From Lateolabrax maculatus (taxonomy: Eukaryota; Chordata; Actinopteri; Acropomatiformes; Lateolabracidae): a stretch of DNA of 64,000 bases. Both the position numbers and the translations under genes were made by a program. The DNA is taken from positions 10,053,501 to 10,117,500 of the forward strand of contig CM062218.1 in NCBI GenBank assembly GCA_031216445.1, given 5' to 3'. The notes below the pieces were generated by a model. That model was not told the origin of the DNA, did not search any database, and saw nothing but the letters and a program-made list of their open reading frames with translations. The stretch's first letter is position 1; every line of letters starts with the position of its first letter. This document shows positions 1 through 12,525 of the stretch, in pieces.

Positions 1-1204
1 GCTAAGACACAATGGTTATGATATCAATAAGATGCGGGAGCAGATTAAAACATTATGAATGGGAAAAAAATGGTTAATTGAAAGTTTGAGGGAAGTGTAA
101 GTTTGCGCTCCCTGCTACATTTCACTTAAATGGGCAGACCTGCGGTTGTACTCTTTTGATTGTCACTTTCAGGCGGTTTTTGTTCATTTGGAGATCTCCC
201 ATCTTCCTCGTCGTTATTATATGCAGTTACTCGTTGTCATAGCAGCATGAAAATAATAATTTGTCACAATCTGATGGTATAAAAGTATGTCAAGTGTTAG
301 CCTCCACAAGAATGAGTCCTTACCCTTAACCATAGTATTTTGTTCTTACTTCAGCAAACCGCTTTCAATTTAAAATCCACTTAAGAACAATTATGTATTG
401 ATTTTTAGGCAAAAATACCTGGGACTGGAAGAATGCCACAAATGAACCGGTGGTGTGAATATAAATACAGGCCTTTTCTAATTTTACTAAGAGTGTCTGA
501 TCTGCGGTTAGAGACTTTGGCTGTAGCACCAATTTATTAGCAAAAGCTGAGGTAGGAGTCAGTTCTTTATCCTCATTAGAAATCTGATCCGGAGATATTG
601 TTGGTATAACGAGCATGAAATTTGTGCATGTTTAGATCCATGCCACATTTTGGCCTGTGTTGCATAGATAGTGATAGTAATTGTGACGGAAAATGGGAAT
701 GGATGAATAATGTTAAAGCCAATGAAAAAGAATCATGGACCTAAGTAAAATCCCCTCTCCCTAGAGAAACTGTTTCAGCACAGTGAGGATAATATATATG
801 ACACATTCTGAGACAGTTGTCCTTAACAAAATAAAAACTACATCCAGTCAGAACAGTCACTGCCTGGAGGAATGACCCTATCACTTCTGCCAGAATAGCA
901 GATCAGTTCTCAGTCTACCTCACGTCACTCTCTCCACACTCACCTCTACTCACTTTACTTATTCTCTCCCCCCCCAAAAAAACAAAAAACCTCAAACTCT
1001 CAACTTTCACAAGATCTTATCATGTTTCTGTACTGTAACATTTCACTCTAAAATAAGCTTTATTGTCACAGGAATACTGGAAAAGCACCAAGGCCATGAA
1101 TTTTGTATTTCCTCATTTTTTGGTTGCTTGTAATTTAGGAATTTATTCTTTGTCGACATTTTCATTCATTATTCACAAATCACTCTGGATTAAAGCAGTG
1201 AAAC
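1..1204. other. Gene-free AT-rich DNA
   Basis: No frame longer than 83 codons and no recognisable repeat. A short C-run then A-rich stretch lies near 969-988. I see nothing that supports a gene or a regulatory element. Confidence 0.6.
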
Positions 1205-1545
1205 ACTCAAAATGTAAAAACATTAAACCTGGGGAGCCAGACTTGTTTAAACACAACATGTGGGGACCAAAACTGAGTAGTCACTTTGGGCCCTGTAGGC
1301 TCATTAGATGATACCACAAATCTTCTCACATGGAGATTCTAAGGAGTAAATGTTGTCTCCCCGGCTCATTAAAACATATTAGCACTCGTGTCATGTGGGG
1401 ACCTAGACTGAGCAAATATAGTCTCCTACCCTGGAAGCCCGGCTCATTACAACATACTTGTACTCCTGTCATGTGTATTCTGTCAACCTGGGACCAAGGC
1501 TCATTAAAGCATATTAGTACCTCTGTCGTGCGAAGATAACGGAGT
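1205..1545 (+). repeat. Degenerate tandem repeat with GGCTCATTA anchors
   Basis: The word GGCTCATTA recurs at about 1298, 1363, 1441 and 1498, that is at intervals of 65, 78 and 57 bases. It is followed each time by related words such as AACATATTAGYAC, CTCGTGTCATGTG and GGGGACC. Translated at 1330-1539 the repeat shows as PGSLKHISTRVMWGP, PGSLQHTCTPVM and GSLKHISTSVV. The frame is a by-product of the repeat and not a gene. The unit length varies because of insertions and deletions, so this is an old minisatellite. Confidence 0.6.
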
Positions 1546-1770
1546 CCAACCCATTTTGGGTCTTGACCTGCAGTTTAAAAAATGAGAACCTGAGTTGGCC
1601 GTAAGGGAGCAGTAACACTATCTTCTTGTCCAAACTCTTTTGGCCCTCTTTGGACTATATTCTTCCCATCAGTCATCCTATTGCTAATAGTGCTGAGAGA
1701 GGGTTGGCCCAGAGGTCATTCAACCAATCAGCATCTTACGCTGTAAGTGGAAAGTGGGATGATTATCTCT

Positions 1771-1985
1771 TTTTCTTCTCGCCTTCTCTCATCATGATTA
1801 CATCTTTCTGTCTCTCCGACTCCATCTCTGATTATCTTTGTCTCTCTCTCTCCCTCTATTCATTCTGTTCCTGTCTAACTCCCTCTTCCTTTTCTCTCAG
1901 TCTATGGTTATCACTTCATGTCTTCCTCCCTCCATTTCTTTCAAAGGCTCTCCATCTTTCATTAATCACTATGTCATTCTCCTAT
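1771..1985 (+). repeat. Pyrimidine-rich tract
   Basis: The + strand is dominated by C and T (TCTCTCTC, TTCCTCCCTCC) for about 200 bases. The 124-codon frame across it encodes mostly Ser, Leu, Phe and Pro, as expected of low-complexity CT sequence, so it is not called a gene. Confidence 0.6.
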
Positions 1986-2046
1986 AGAAAATGTAGTTAA
2001 CAGACAGATGACTGCAATCAGCTTCAGTTCAACCTCGGGTCACTCA

Positions 2047-2048
<2 letters not shown>

Positions 2049-2092
<44 letters not shown>

Positions 2093-2232
2093 TATATATA
2101 TAATCTGTGTGTGTGTGTATGTGAGAGTGTATGAGTGCTAGCACATACATTCTGGTTTGTGGTTGTGTATGTGTGTATGGTTAGATTAACTGTACCAGTG
2201 AATATGTGACTTCCATGTGTGTGCATGTGCAT
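2049..2232. repeat. (AT)n microsatellite running into TG-rich sequence
   Basis: An almost pure (AT) array covers about 2049-2102, broken once by a G near 2090. It is followed by impure TGTGTG-rich sequence to about 2232. The 62-codon minus-strand frame here (YIYIYI, THTHTH) is a translation of the repeat. Confidence 0.95.
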
Positions 2233-2625
2233 GTGTGTGAGAAAGTGTGATGGTTTTCATAGTATGACAATGATTGAAGTACACGCTCTCCTCTTCATGG
2301 GCATTATGTCAATTTACAGTTCTATTAAATTCCACAGTAGATGGGATGGTATATGATCTGCATATTGCAGCAATATTATTATTGCCAACGTTCTGATGAA
2401 ACCCCTTCTCTTCTAAAGTACATCATAATTGAAAGATGACTCAGACAAGTATTAAATGTATAGAGCCCCTTTGATCATGCCAAACTGTTATGATATACTG
2501 CAAACTGTAAGATATCCACCATTTTGGAAACCAGTTTTCACAATTTAGATAAAAGGAGAAGGTTTGGAGATGCATGTCTCCTACAAAACAGTGATGCTGT
2601 TTTGAAATCTCTGCAAAGAAATAAT
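2233..2625. other. Gene-free unique DNA
   Basis: AT-rich sequence with no recognisable gene, RNA or repeat. Confidence 0.5.
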
Positions 2626-2627
2626 TA

Positions 2628-3660
2628 TAGGAAGAGAAAAAGGAAAAATGAGAGAATGAAGACAAAGGGGCAAAGTAAAAAGGCAAAAGAGTCTCTCAGA
2701 GAGGGGAAATTAGGTAGAGGAGAGTGCGTTGAAGATAAAAGCGAGGAAGCGAAGAAAGGAGAGAGGTCACCTAAATCCAGCCTGGTGAATCATGGTCCTT
2801 AATTTAAAGATATTTACTCACTGACCCTGAGACAGTCTAAATTGTGTGAATTTGACAGTGCGGTCCTCTGTGACTGCAGCTTGAGTGTGCAGTCATGAAG
2901 CATTCTAATTGGACACATCAAAGTATGGCCTGATGATCACATGTACACATATGAGTAAAGCAACCATTTCCTTTCCCTGATTGGTTGGGAGCAGGCTATG
3001 ACGGGGACTTGAATATGAATGGTTTAGGAGATGATGAATTCAGGGAAACATTCCCCAAAGAAAGCTGTGCCAGAAACATGAATCAGAAAATTCAAAATAT
3101 CAAATGGTTAAGAAGCAAATATGAGCAGCCAAGGAGACAAATGATTCATGTGGCTAGATCCAGGCTACAGGGAACAAGAAAATGGATTTGCAATGTTAAT
3201 TGATGTGGGAACAATAGCTCTAATACTTTCGAAAAGAGGAAGAATGTAGCAGTATGGTTGGGAAACAGTAGAAGGAAAGCTGAGAGGAAAAGTAGATATG
3301 AGAGGAGATTACAATAGAAAAGGGAAAAGAGAAAGGATGGCAGGAGATGAGAGGAAAGAAGAGGTGAGAAAAAGTCAGGGAGGTGAGTGCTGAGGAATGG
3401 AAAGATGGCAAGAGACAATGGGGGATGATGGGTAAGAAGGGAGATGACCAGAAAGAACAAGAGTGGAAAAATTGTAAGGAGGTAACCAAAGGAATAGAGC
3501 AGATAAGAAGGGGGAGGATGAGGAGAGGAGTGCAGAGGACAGAAAAGCCAGATGGAGTTAGAGGAGGAGCAGAGGAGAAGAGTACAGACAAGGAGGAGGG
3601 GGAGAACAGATGAACAGGAAAAGGGTGGAGAAATTCAGGGAAGAGGTGTCCTATTTGAAA
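2628..3660 (+). repeat. Purine-rich tracts (GA-rich)
   Basis: The + strand is strongly purine-biased in two blocks, about 2628-2790 and about 3225-3660, made of irregular GAAAGG, GGAGGA and AGAGAA words without a fixed unit. The opposing frames of 104 and 151 codons (3146-3675, minus) are Ser/Phe/Leu/Pro-rich translations of the CT strand and are not genes. The 2791-3224 interval between the blocks has mixed composition and no supported feature. Confidence 0.65.
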
Positions 3661-4555
3661 AAAAGATGATGTCATTTATGCCCCAGAAAAAAATCCAGTC
3701 ATTTTATGGTGACACCGCCTAAAGCGAAAAAGGACAGCAGAGACTACCGAAAAGAAAGGATGACATGAGGGTCCAAAGGACAGAGAGGTGTCAAGATGGT
3801 GTGATTAGGTTTTGCATGAGATGTTACTAGGATTGTAACCTAATATAAACATGTTATTTGGATTTTAATTCAATTAAAAGTCACATACAGTATGCACATT
3901 GAAAGAGTTATTGGTGGTAATCATTCCTCCTCTACTGGCTGCGAAAAGACTCTTTCTGGCGCAACTACACTGTAAGAAATGGGAGACAAAATCCACACCC
4001 CTTGTTCTGTGTAAAAATGCATTGTAAAGTTCAGCAGAAGCTAATATGAGGCATCAGCACCCTCAGTTACCAAAATCAAGTGGGTATATTGTCCTGTTAG
4101 TCAGTTTAATGCTAATGTTTCTAAATCTAACCTCAACCCTAACTCATTCATTTATCTAACACAGACTCCTGATGCTTTATCTTTGGCTGAAATTGACAAT
4201 AAAACTTTGCACAGTATGCAAACTGTGGAGTTGGTCTCCTGTATCTGACAACGAAGTCATGCGATGATGGGATCACACGGCCAGTGGACAGGAGAAGTGG
4301 TTACTGCAACCAATTACTCTTTTCACATACATATGCCATGCAAGTATTGTAGCAAGATAGACTTGGAAAAAAATCACCTATTAATGGTAGCTTTGCTTTA
4401 CATTTCTTGGTGTTGCAGTTCTTACTTCACAACCTAAACCAGAACAGGCTCTTAATGTTCAACTACTATGTCAGTTGCAAACATAAACCTATCTCAAATC
4501 TGCGCTAACCCCGTTGTAATCCAGACTTGTGTTCACTGATTGGTAAAGCTGTAGT
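3661..4555. other. Gene-free unique DNA
   Basis: No frame of note, no RNA gene and no repeat that I recognise. Confidence 0.5.
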
Positions 4556-4559
4556 GATT

Positions 4560-5275
4560 TTATGGCTGGAGGGGATAAAGGAGAGAGAGGAAAAGCAAGG
4601 AGGAGGTGGCTTCATAGGTTCGAGGAGAAGAGAAGATTGGCGGGATTACAATATAAAGAGAAAACAAGGTGCAACAAGAGCAGGTCATACTGGGTATATG
4701 AGGAGAGAGAGAGAATAGAGAGAGCATGGGAATACAGTTGCTGAGTTGATAGGAGAGGAGTGGATAGAGCAGGGAAAGAGAAGTGGGGAAAACACGTGAA
4801 AAGATGTGATGAGAAGAGAGATGACATCACATACATGTCAATGGTAGATGGTGTAATTGAAAGCTGCAGAGCAGAATTGGGGAAAATAAAGGGAAAGTGA
4901 AGGGAAGAAGAAAGGAAAGGAGGGAGAGCAGGGAGGGGCACAAGGTTTCACATGCCATATGTCAAAGTGGAGGTTCCATGTGTCAGAGCAGAGGCTGGGA
5001 TAGGGAGGAGAGGAAATGTCACATGTCAAAAACAATGTTGTAATTTACTGTTAATGAAGAGAACCAAGCAGGGGAGAAGAGGATGGATGAAATAAGGAGA
5101 TAAATGGAGTGGAGAGGGGAAAGTGGAGTGACAGCAGAAGAAAGGAATCTTGGAAGGGAAAAGCAAAGGAAAGAAATGAGAAACTAAGGGTGAGCAGATG
5201 AATTAAAAGACCAGAAGAGATGAGAAGAAAGGAAGGAAGAGAGAAGGAAAGCAAAATGTGAGGAAGCTTTTGAGG
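4560..5275 (+). repeat. Purine-rich tract (GA-rich)
   Basis: A second long purine-biased stretch on the + strand, with the densest part at 4560-4740 and about 4860-5260. Minus-strand frames here (109, 65 and 67 codons) are CT-strand low-complexity translations. The same strand bias as at 2628-3660 gives about 2.6 kb of largely asymmetric sequence. Confidence 0.6.
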
Positions 5276-8200
5276 AGATTGCTGTCAGGAGTTAAGGATG
5301 TGTCTGCTGTGCCACAGCTGGCCGACCCTTCCCTTTTAAATTTTCTTTCATTCAAACATTTTTAAAATTGTGTTCCTTATTGCATTTGAGTCATTTAAAT
5401 GTTTTAAAGATGGGAGAACTGAAGAAATTAGGAAAATAAAAGGGGCACAAGAGGGAGGAAAGGGGCAGATGAAAAAAGTGGAGCGGAGAGGAAGAATGTA
5501 ATTTGTCACCAGAAATTGTTTAATTATTTGCTGCAGAGTAGGATGAAGCATTTCTACAATGACAGTTTTCTGACATCAGCCATTTTCTAGTATGAAGATG
5601 AATATTAATGACTCATTTAGCGCTAAAGAACAGACAACTGGGAGCAGTATAGATGTGTAAGAAAAAAAGACCAGCACGTAGGTGTGAATATCATTAAAAC
5701 ACTAGCTCTGAGCTATACCAACCATTTAGTAGCAGGCATTTAGTATCTCCTCTGTGTAATTCAGTCGGGTGAATGCAATCATCCAGGAAAATGAAAACCA
5801 TCAGTCTAAAAAAATATATGCTCAGCTTTTTGGCGCAGGTTTAAGTTAAGTGTGCAATATAGCCACTGTTTTTCAGTGAGTATTAAGGGGACTGTACAGC
5901 GCTCTGTCATAAAATAAGAGATACTAACAATACCGAGTATGTCAGCTGTTCCATTTCCTAGGGAAAGATGTTGAAAAATTCTTATCAGGAATGCTGCTTA
6001 CTCACTATCATTGGTCTACTCCTCCACTAGCTGCATAGCAAGAAGATATTGGATTTAAATCCTCTAACCAACTGGGACCTCATTCAACTCTAATTTTGCT
6101 GTATTATCAGCAAGTTGTTGCACACATTGTCCGATGAGTTTTACAGCATAGATAACCCTTTCTATTTAAGCCAAAATAGTCACTAAAGAATAGCCCTGCA
6201 ATCTGTACTATGCCCAGACAAAATGGTGCCTTTGCATGACTGTGCAGGTGGCTAATATTCACACGCATAATGAAAACTACCCTGGGCAGGGCACACAGGA
6301 GTATATTAACGTGTCTGTGCCTGAATGTATTTCCTAATCTGTTTTGTATCTCTAATCAGAACCAAAGTTCACCCGGAGGACAAACCTTTGGCGTGAAAAG
6401 GTGATGAGAAGAGACATTTCAAAACATTTCATGAATTGTTACTGAATTAACTTTGTCTTTACTGCCTGCTGTGCTGTTCACCTAAGATGAACTGTGTCAA
6501 AACTTTCAATTAAAAGTTTTTTTTCACATTCATCTAGCCTTTAGTTCTGTCTAATGCTCCGTCAACAGAATTTACTCCCCTTTTTCTTCCGCCCCTGAAC
6601 GCTGTAAACATTTCACCTTCCTTAACTTCCCCGTTAAATGTTAAACAGCATACATTAGTAATGATAGACAAGAAAACAAATGGGTTTGCTCAACCACCAA
6701 CCTAAAATTTGAGCTTGTACCTCCAGCTCGGTCTTGCATTTCAGTGAACATGAGACTCCTATTTATTGGTTGGCTCAACTTCACTGATGAGAGGGGGATC
6801 TGGGGGGTAATAGCGTAAACCCACCGTGTGTTACACCCTCTGGCTGGGGACATGATATTGAGGTAGCACATGGCTGTCTACATCCTCCTCATGCCAACAA
6901 CAGAGTCAGGAGTGACCAGGATCACAGTAGACAGAAATTTGGGTAGAAACGCCACCCATATGGCATGTGGCATGGTTGATATCACTCTGCATGCAACGTG
7001 TTATGCCGTGTAGGTGCCAAATGCTTGTCCTATTTCTCTGATTCTACTTGACTCTATATCATACCTATGATAATGCCAGCAATATATTCTGAATGTAAAA
7101 TGGCCTCCAAGCCATGTTTTAGAACAGGCCACACTGCACAATCTATTGGGCAGTGATTATGGAAATAGATGTTCAGATGCTGATATGGTAGACTCACTGG
7201 TAGATCAGAGCATTTCAAAACCAAATTTTGTTTGAATATTCTGTAGTCATTGTACAACATATGCAAAACACATGAAGTAGTCACACTTGGAGTAGTCTGA
7301 AGTTCAAGATGCACCTGGCCAACTTGCCCTGATGAAAAGGAGAGGAGGAAAAACAGTGTGAATTAGACGCACTGAACACAACAATAAACATGCTGGAGTG
7401 AGTCTATACAGCAAGTTTTTTGGGATGAGCTGTACTTGATAAACCTCAAGTGCTATACTGCTAAATATTGACATCAATCTTTTAACAACCGTTAAGCTGC
7501 TTAAATCCCTGTGAGCATGCTGTATCTCAGCAGAGCAAGTTAGGAGACTTTGTAAAAGGATCCAGGATCCAGTAATAAAGTCTGGACTTCCCCCCAACGT
7601 TTCATGGATGTTTAAAACAAAATTACAAAATTAATTTTTCTTTTTTATTCAAACTGAAGCATAGATGAGGCAAAGGGTAAAACTTTAGCTATATTAAAAA
7701 TGCTTGTGGTAAAGTTAAAATACTAACAATATTTTGCATCTGGGCATTCACCATGTTAATGTAATGTTGTGGTTCATGAAAACACTTCATGTTATTTGGT
7801 GCTTCCTTCTGAACTTGTGTTGAATGCAGCAGGCAGTAGAAAGAACTTAATGTTACCTATAATGCAATTATTTTCTTTATAAATCCTTTGATTGTGATTA
7901 CTGATGGAAACACGCACAAAGACACACAGACACGTGCATGTACAGGCAAGAAAGCATATGCACATATCGATAGCAATCATGACAACCCTCTATCTTCATC
8001 TCTCTTTCTCCCACCTTGTATCTTTTGCAGCATCTAATTTTCTCACACTGGTGAGAAAGAAAGTAAGATGAGGGAGATATGATCTGATCAAAGAGGTGAA
8101 TTGATTTGAGATGTGACTGGATTTAAACAGTCTTCCTCAGTAGCAGACATTACTTGAAATCCCACATTTGGAAGGTCAGAACAAAATGTCTGTCATTTAT

Positions 8201-9075
8201 TGTTTTGTTCGGAAAATTTGTAAAGCAGCTCTTTTTAATGGATTTGCTTTCTCTGGACAGTCCCATTGACATAACGATCTGTCCAGTAAACCCAAGCAAC
8301 CCTCTGCAGCGAGCTAAACACAAAAACAGGGGAAAACAGTTCAGAATACTAAAAGCATAACAGAAATGTAACTTTCCCCACCATATCTGAGGTAACATTA
8401 TACAACTTACCTGTATTTTAAAAAGTCAAATCGTTTTTGGTTTCCAAATGATAGTTATGTGATTTCTGTTGTATACTTTCTGTACATAGATAATACAGTA
8501 TATCAAGAGGCCTATACTTTTGAATGAATAAATAAGGTACTTGTGGAAATGATAAGAAGGGAAATTAGCTTTTAATGAGTTTGGAGTTAACACAGTAGAA
8601 CACATCTTCAGTGATGACTGATGAGATGTGGGGCATCTCCAAAGTGCAATTACAATTAAGTATTTGCTCTTATTAAATACTTTCTGTTGTAAACACTTTA
8701 GCCCCTGTTTGAGCTTTTCGGGCTCCAGATTTATTTTTCTTCCACTTATACTTTCTATCTCTTTTTCTCTCTCTGGTTGTTTAACTTGTTGCCATGACAA
8801 CTTAGACCAGTCTCATTCGAAAGTTCTCAGTACATTTGACTTGATGGTTAACCTTTTAAAACGTACACAGCATCCGCACATATACACACAAACTCACCTA
8901 CACACATGCTGATCTTTTGCCCACTGAGCCAACAAAAAAGAAGTCTGTGTGTTTCTTTTACCTATTATTGAAACCTCATTTTGTCCTTTCTCACACAGGG
9001 TTATCCATAAGCAGCCTGAAAAATACTGGTTTTATATGGTTTGAATCCATGACAATAATTAGTCACTACTGTATA
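5276..9075. other. Gene-free AT-rich DNA
   Basis: About 3.8 kb of unique, AT-rich sequence. The largest frames (97, 86 and 124 codons) have mixed composition, no recognisable motif, and lengths expected by chance. No transposon ends or RNA genes were recognised. Confidence 0.5.
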
Positions 9076-9079
9076 ATTT

Positions 9080-9990
9080 AACCTGTTTGTGTGTATAAGC
9101 ACAGTTTAAATGCTATAATGATAGAAAATAGACTGGTACTCCCATAGTAAGATGCACTATTCAGTATGCTGACTAATTAATTCAGCTCTCTAATATTTCA
9201 GATACGATCCCGATTGTTATCCAGGTTAATGTAAATGGGCTATTCACAAGAACCAAATGCAAAACAAAATACTTCAGCCTTTTGGAAGATTATATTATTC
9301 ATGTGTATGTAAATGCCCTCATTTTAATGTTTTATGGAAGTGATTAATTTGCAGATCCTGGTAATTAGTGTTTGTATTTGCCGGCACAGATATTCTCATG
9401 ATTATCTTTAATAATATCATAACATTAAAAACTCACTGTGGTGCACCTGTCAGTGTACTCCACTCCACTTGTCATTTTAATATTTTATTAATTTATGACA
9501 CATGCTTATTGTCTTTGTAAACCGCCTAACTTGAATGTCACAGTCATCCACTTTTCTTGCATCACGCCTACCTACAGCACTGGGAGCACAATAGATGCTG
9601 CAGTGACAAACAGAGCATAAGAGAAATGACAAAGCGGTGAAAATAACACTCACAAAATTAAAAGGCAAATTTTGTGCAGTGGATTTCCAAATCTGAGGCC
9701 AATTCAGTGCAATTAAAGCAATAGGCTGATTCACTGAGCAAGGCGGGAGAGACAGAGTGAGAGAAAATTAGTAGAAGACAAGGGGAAATTTCACGTCTTC
9801 TCACGTATTGCCGTGCTAGCAGACTGCAGTCTTCTGATATCAAACAAAGTCATGTTTTGTTAATTAGATCAAAGCTTTCTGAGCTGTTATCTTATTTCAA
9901 TACCTTTATCAGAGCAGAAATGTATTAATGCTGTTGTTTGGATGTTGTTTTTGTTGTTTTGCTCATCCGCTGGTCTTGCTTTGTGGGATT
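9080..9990. other. Possible conserved non-coding element(s), TAAT-rich
   Basis: This stretch lacks microsatellites and transposon signatures and is rich in ATTA/TAAT cores, for example TAATTAG, ATTAATTCAG, TTAATTAGATCAAAGC and repeated ATTAAT. CAGCTC and CACCTG E-box-like words are mixed in. Such composition is typical of vertebrate developmental enhancers, but conservation cannot be judged from one sequence. No coding frame is supported. Confidence 0.2.
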
Positions 9991-10599
9991 CCACATTTGG
10001 ATGTTACGTGCATTTAAAAGTGCACGTACACCCACACATACTCGCTATATAAAAATACATTATTCTCAAGCATGCACACACACACACATACAAGTATTTG
10101 CTTTTTAGTCTGGATTCATTAAAACACAAGCAAAATCAGTGATTTACCAGTGAAGAATATGAAACTAATTTCACTCAAGACAGGAAATAAAAATAAATAT
10201 AATATCTGCAGCTATCTCTCTTTCTGAGAGGAAGGAAACTAAATGATGATTTTACTAATGATTATTCATTCATTTATTATCATTAATTGATATTTCTTAA
10301 TTGTTTTTTTGTTAATTTGTATTTATTATTTTTAATTAAATTTAACATTTAGACAGTATTCATGCTTCTAAAAGGCACAAACCCATCCAGTTGCCTCTCT
10401 GTGAGCTCAGTTACATTTATGCAAATTAATGCTTTATATTTTGAAAAAATATTACAGTAATTGTACTTTCTGTGGATAGTAGTGGACAATGATAACACAT
10501 GACTACGAGTCACTCATCAGGATAGGGAAATAGTCAATTCACCACTTCGTAGACTTTCCTCCTGCTGACTCTGCTACCTGGCAGGTCAAGATTTTCAAA
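9991..10599. other. Gene-free AT-rich DNA with short (CA)n
   Basis: A short CA run at about 10075-10088 and AT-rich sequence (about 10250-10350) made of ATTTATTATT-type words. No gene seen. Confidence 0.5.
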
Positions 10600-10604
10600 T
10601 GTCA

Positions 10605-11410
10605 GCATTGGAGTAAACATCGGGGAAAAGGTGGAGGGTATAAACACCAGCTACAATCTTGACCCCATAGACAAGCAAGATCATCTCTGCATACATCTTA
10701 ACATCAGAGGAAGCACCAGGGTAAACGTGGAGGGATTAAACATCGGCTGCAATCCAGGCCACGTGGCTCTTCTCTGACAATCACCTTACTAGTAACTAAC
10801 TATTACAAGCGTTGGATAATACTAAGTTTCCATCGGGATACGAGGAATTGTAATGTCCTTTGTTTCTCCAAAACTTGGCTGAATCCTGGAATGCACCATT
10901 CAACCAGGTGACTCTTTTTCTGTATACTGATCCGACAGAACAGTAGCCTGGCATCACCTCTCTCTTTTGATTTCCAAGGGGCATTATCAACTGGCACAGA
11001 CCAAAAGGACTCTGGACACAATTGGATAATTATTTGACAGACTGTTTCACTTCAGATGCTTGAGGAAATTCCGGATATCCCCTCATATACTGAGGAATTT
11101 TTCACTCCCGCACCATCGCGAGCGTCCTGACAGGGAACTTCGCTGCCTGGTTACGGAAACGGCACCGAACAGGATCGTAAGGCCCTGCAAAGGGTAGTTT
11201 GTTTGGCGGAACATACAATAGGCAGTGCTTTACACCAGGTGCAGCAAGAATAAAGATAGGAGAATCATTAAGGATCCCAACCGCCCGGATAACAACCTTT
11301 TCTCCCTGCTGTGGTCGGGAAGAGGGTACCGGATACACAAGGCCAGCAATGAGAGGCTCAAGAAGAGCTTCCATCCTCAGGCAGTTTTTGGTAATGTCAT
11401 ACAATCAATT
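10605..11410 (+). pseudogene. Internally deleted L2/CR1-like LINE relic
   Basis: Two ends of one non-LTR retrotransposon ORF can be read, with the middle missing. Near 10717-10760 a frame reads QGKRGGIKHRLQ, like the GKRGG start of L2-type apurinic endonuclease domains. A similar block about 97 bases upstream (HRGKGGGYKHQLQ, about 10618-10660) looks like a local duplication. At 10819-10911 the frame reads LSFHRDTRNCNVLCF then SKTWLNPGMH, matching the conserved 'RDIRNC.VL.FTETWLNP' endonuclease segment, and ends in TGA. From 11036 the sequence jumps to the C-terminal part: DRLFHFRCLRKFRISPHIL, DRKALQRVVCLAEHTIG (from 11173), and IIKDPNRPDNNLFSLL with YRIHKASNERLKKSFHPQA (about 11260-11395). 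These lie in different frames, so several indels have accumulated. The reverse transcriptase core is absent. The relic is inactive. Family assignment rests on remembered motifs; the exact clade (L2, Rex-like or CR1) is open. Confidence 0.8.
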
Positions 11411-12388
11411 TTGCATCATACTTCATGTAGTGGAACACTAGTCATACTGGGTCTGAGTGTAAAATACACAAAAGCTCCACCTTGTGCACATACACACCAA
11501 TTTTAAGATTGCAAGAATCAGGACTCAATTTCAGAGTCAGGATGCAGGAATAGTATAATACAAGATGGTTGTTGTCAACAATTGGAAAGCAATACAAGGC
11601 AAAAAATAACCAGAACAATAGACGGACTGGTACTTAGGTTAAACACCAAAGAAAGGTGAAAAACATTGATGTGTCATTCCATTAACACTATGTAGATGGG
11701 CTTTTAGTGCGTCTGGCGTTCTCTCTATTATTATAACATCTAACTGACACAGAATAGTCTTCTACATAGAATTCCCTGTGTAATAAGGAGTAGTAAAAGA
11801 GGAAACAGTATAATTATTTATACGTGAAGTAATGAGGTAATAAGAGTCAGCTGTGAAGGCGGATGTCAAGAGCACAAGGGCTGATGAGGAGATGAGCAGT
11901 GAGTGTGTAGAGTAGGGGATCACACCTGGTTGACAGGTGAGGAATCCGAAAGACACACACATCCAAACACACACAAAGACAGGAACACAGGAGACAGATG
12001 CATTAGGACATGGAGCTGATGTCATTACGACACACAGCGCTGGAGATTGTAGCCCCCCTGGCTTACAATTGGGAAATAATTGCACAGTTCAGTGCCAGTG
12101 ACAATACTCAGAGCATTTTGGAACCCATTTCGATAAGCTATCAGAGCAGGCACCTGGGACAGTAAATATTATCACTAATATGTCAAGAAAAACTGAGACA
12201 AACAGGCCGAGTAACAAAAAAACCACACACCTTTGTCTTCTTTATTTGTGTCTAGGAATCACCTCTGCTCACAAGTTCACATTTGGAAATCAGTCACATC
12301 TCTATTATTTCCACAGTTATTGCTAAAAATGGTAATGGCTTGATGTTGGAAATGCTGCCTCCAGACAGCCAGAAAAATCTCTTTAATT
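11411..12388. other. Gene-free unique DNA
   Basis: No recognisable gene or repeat. The 107-codon minus-strand frame at 11762-12085 has no known motif and covers sequence with CACACA words. Confidence 0.5.
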
Positions 12389-12389
12389 T

Positions 12390-12525
12390 TTCCTTGGGCC
12401 AAAGTCTATCCGTCTACCACATTTCATGGGAATCCCCCTCATAGGTTTTAGAGTTATCCAACAGAAAAGCCGACGGATAAACAAACGGGGGTAAAAAACA
12501 TCACCTCTTTGGTAAAGGAAAAAGA
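12390..12525 (+). repeat. Decayed interspersed repeat (SINE or LINE tail-like)
   Basis: The order of words CACATTTCATGGGAATCC, TTTTAGAGTTATCC, GACGGATAAACAAAC and AACATCACCTC follows a 3' tail common in spiny-rayed fish repeats ('ccaagtttcatgaaaatc', 'gttatcctgctaac', 'acaaacaaac', 'aacataacctc'). The copy is diverged and its borders are uncertain. Confidence 0.5.
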
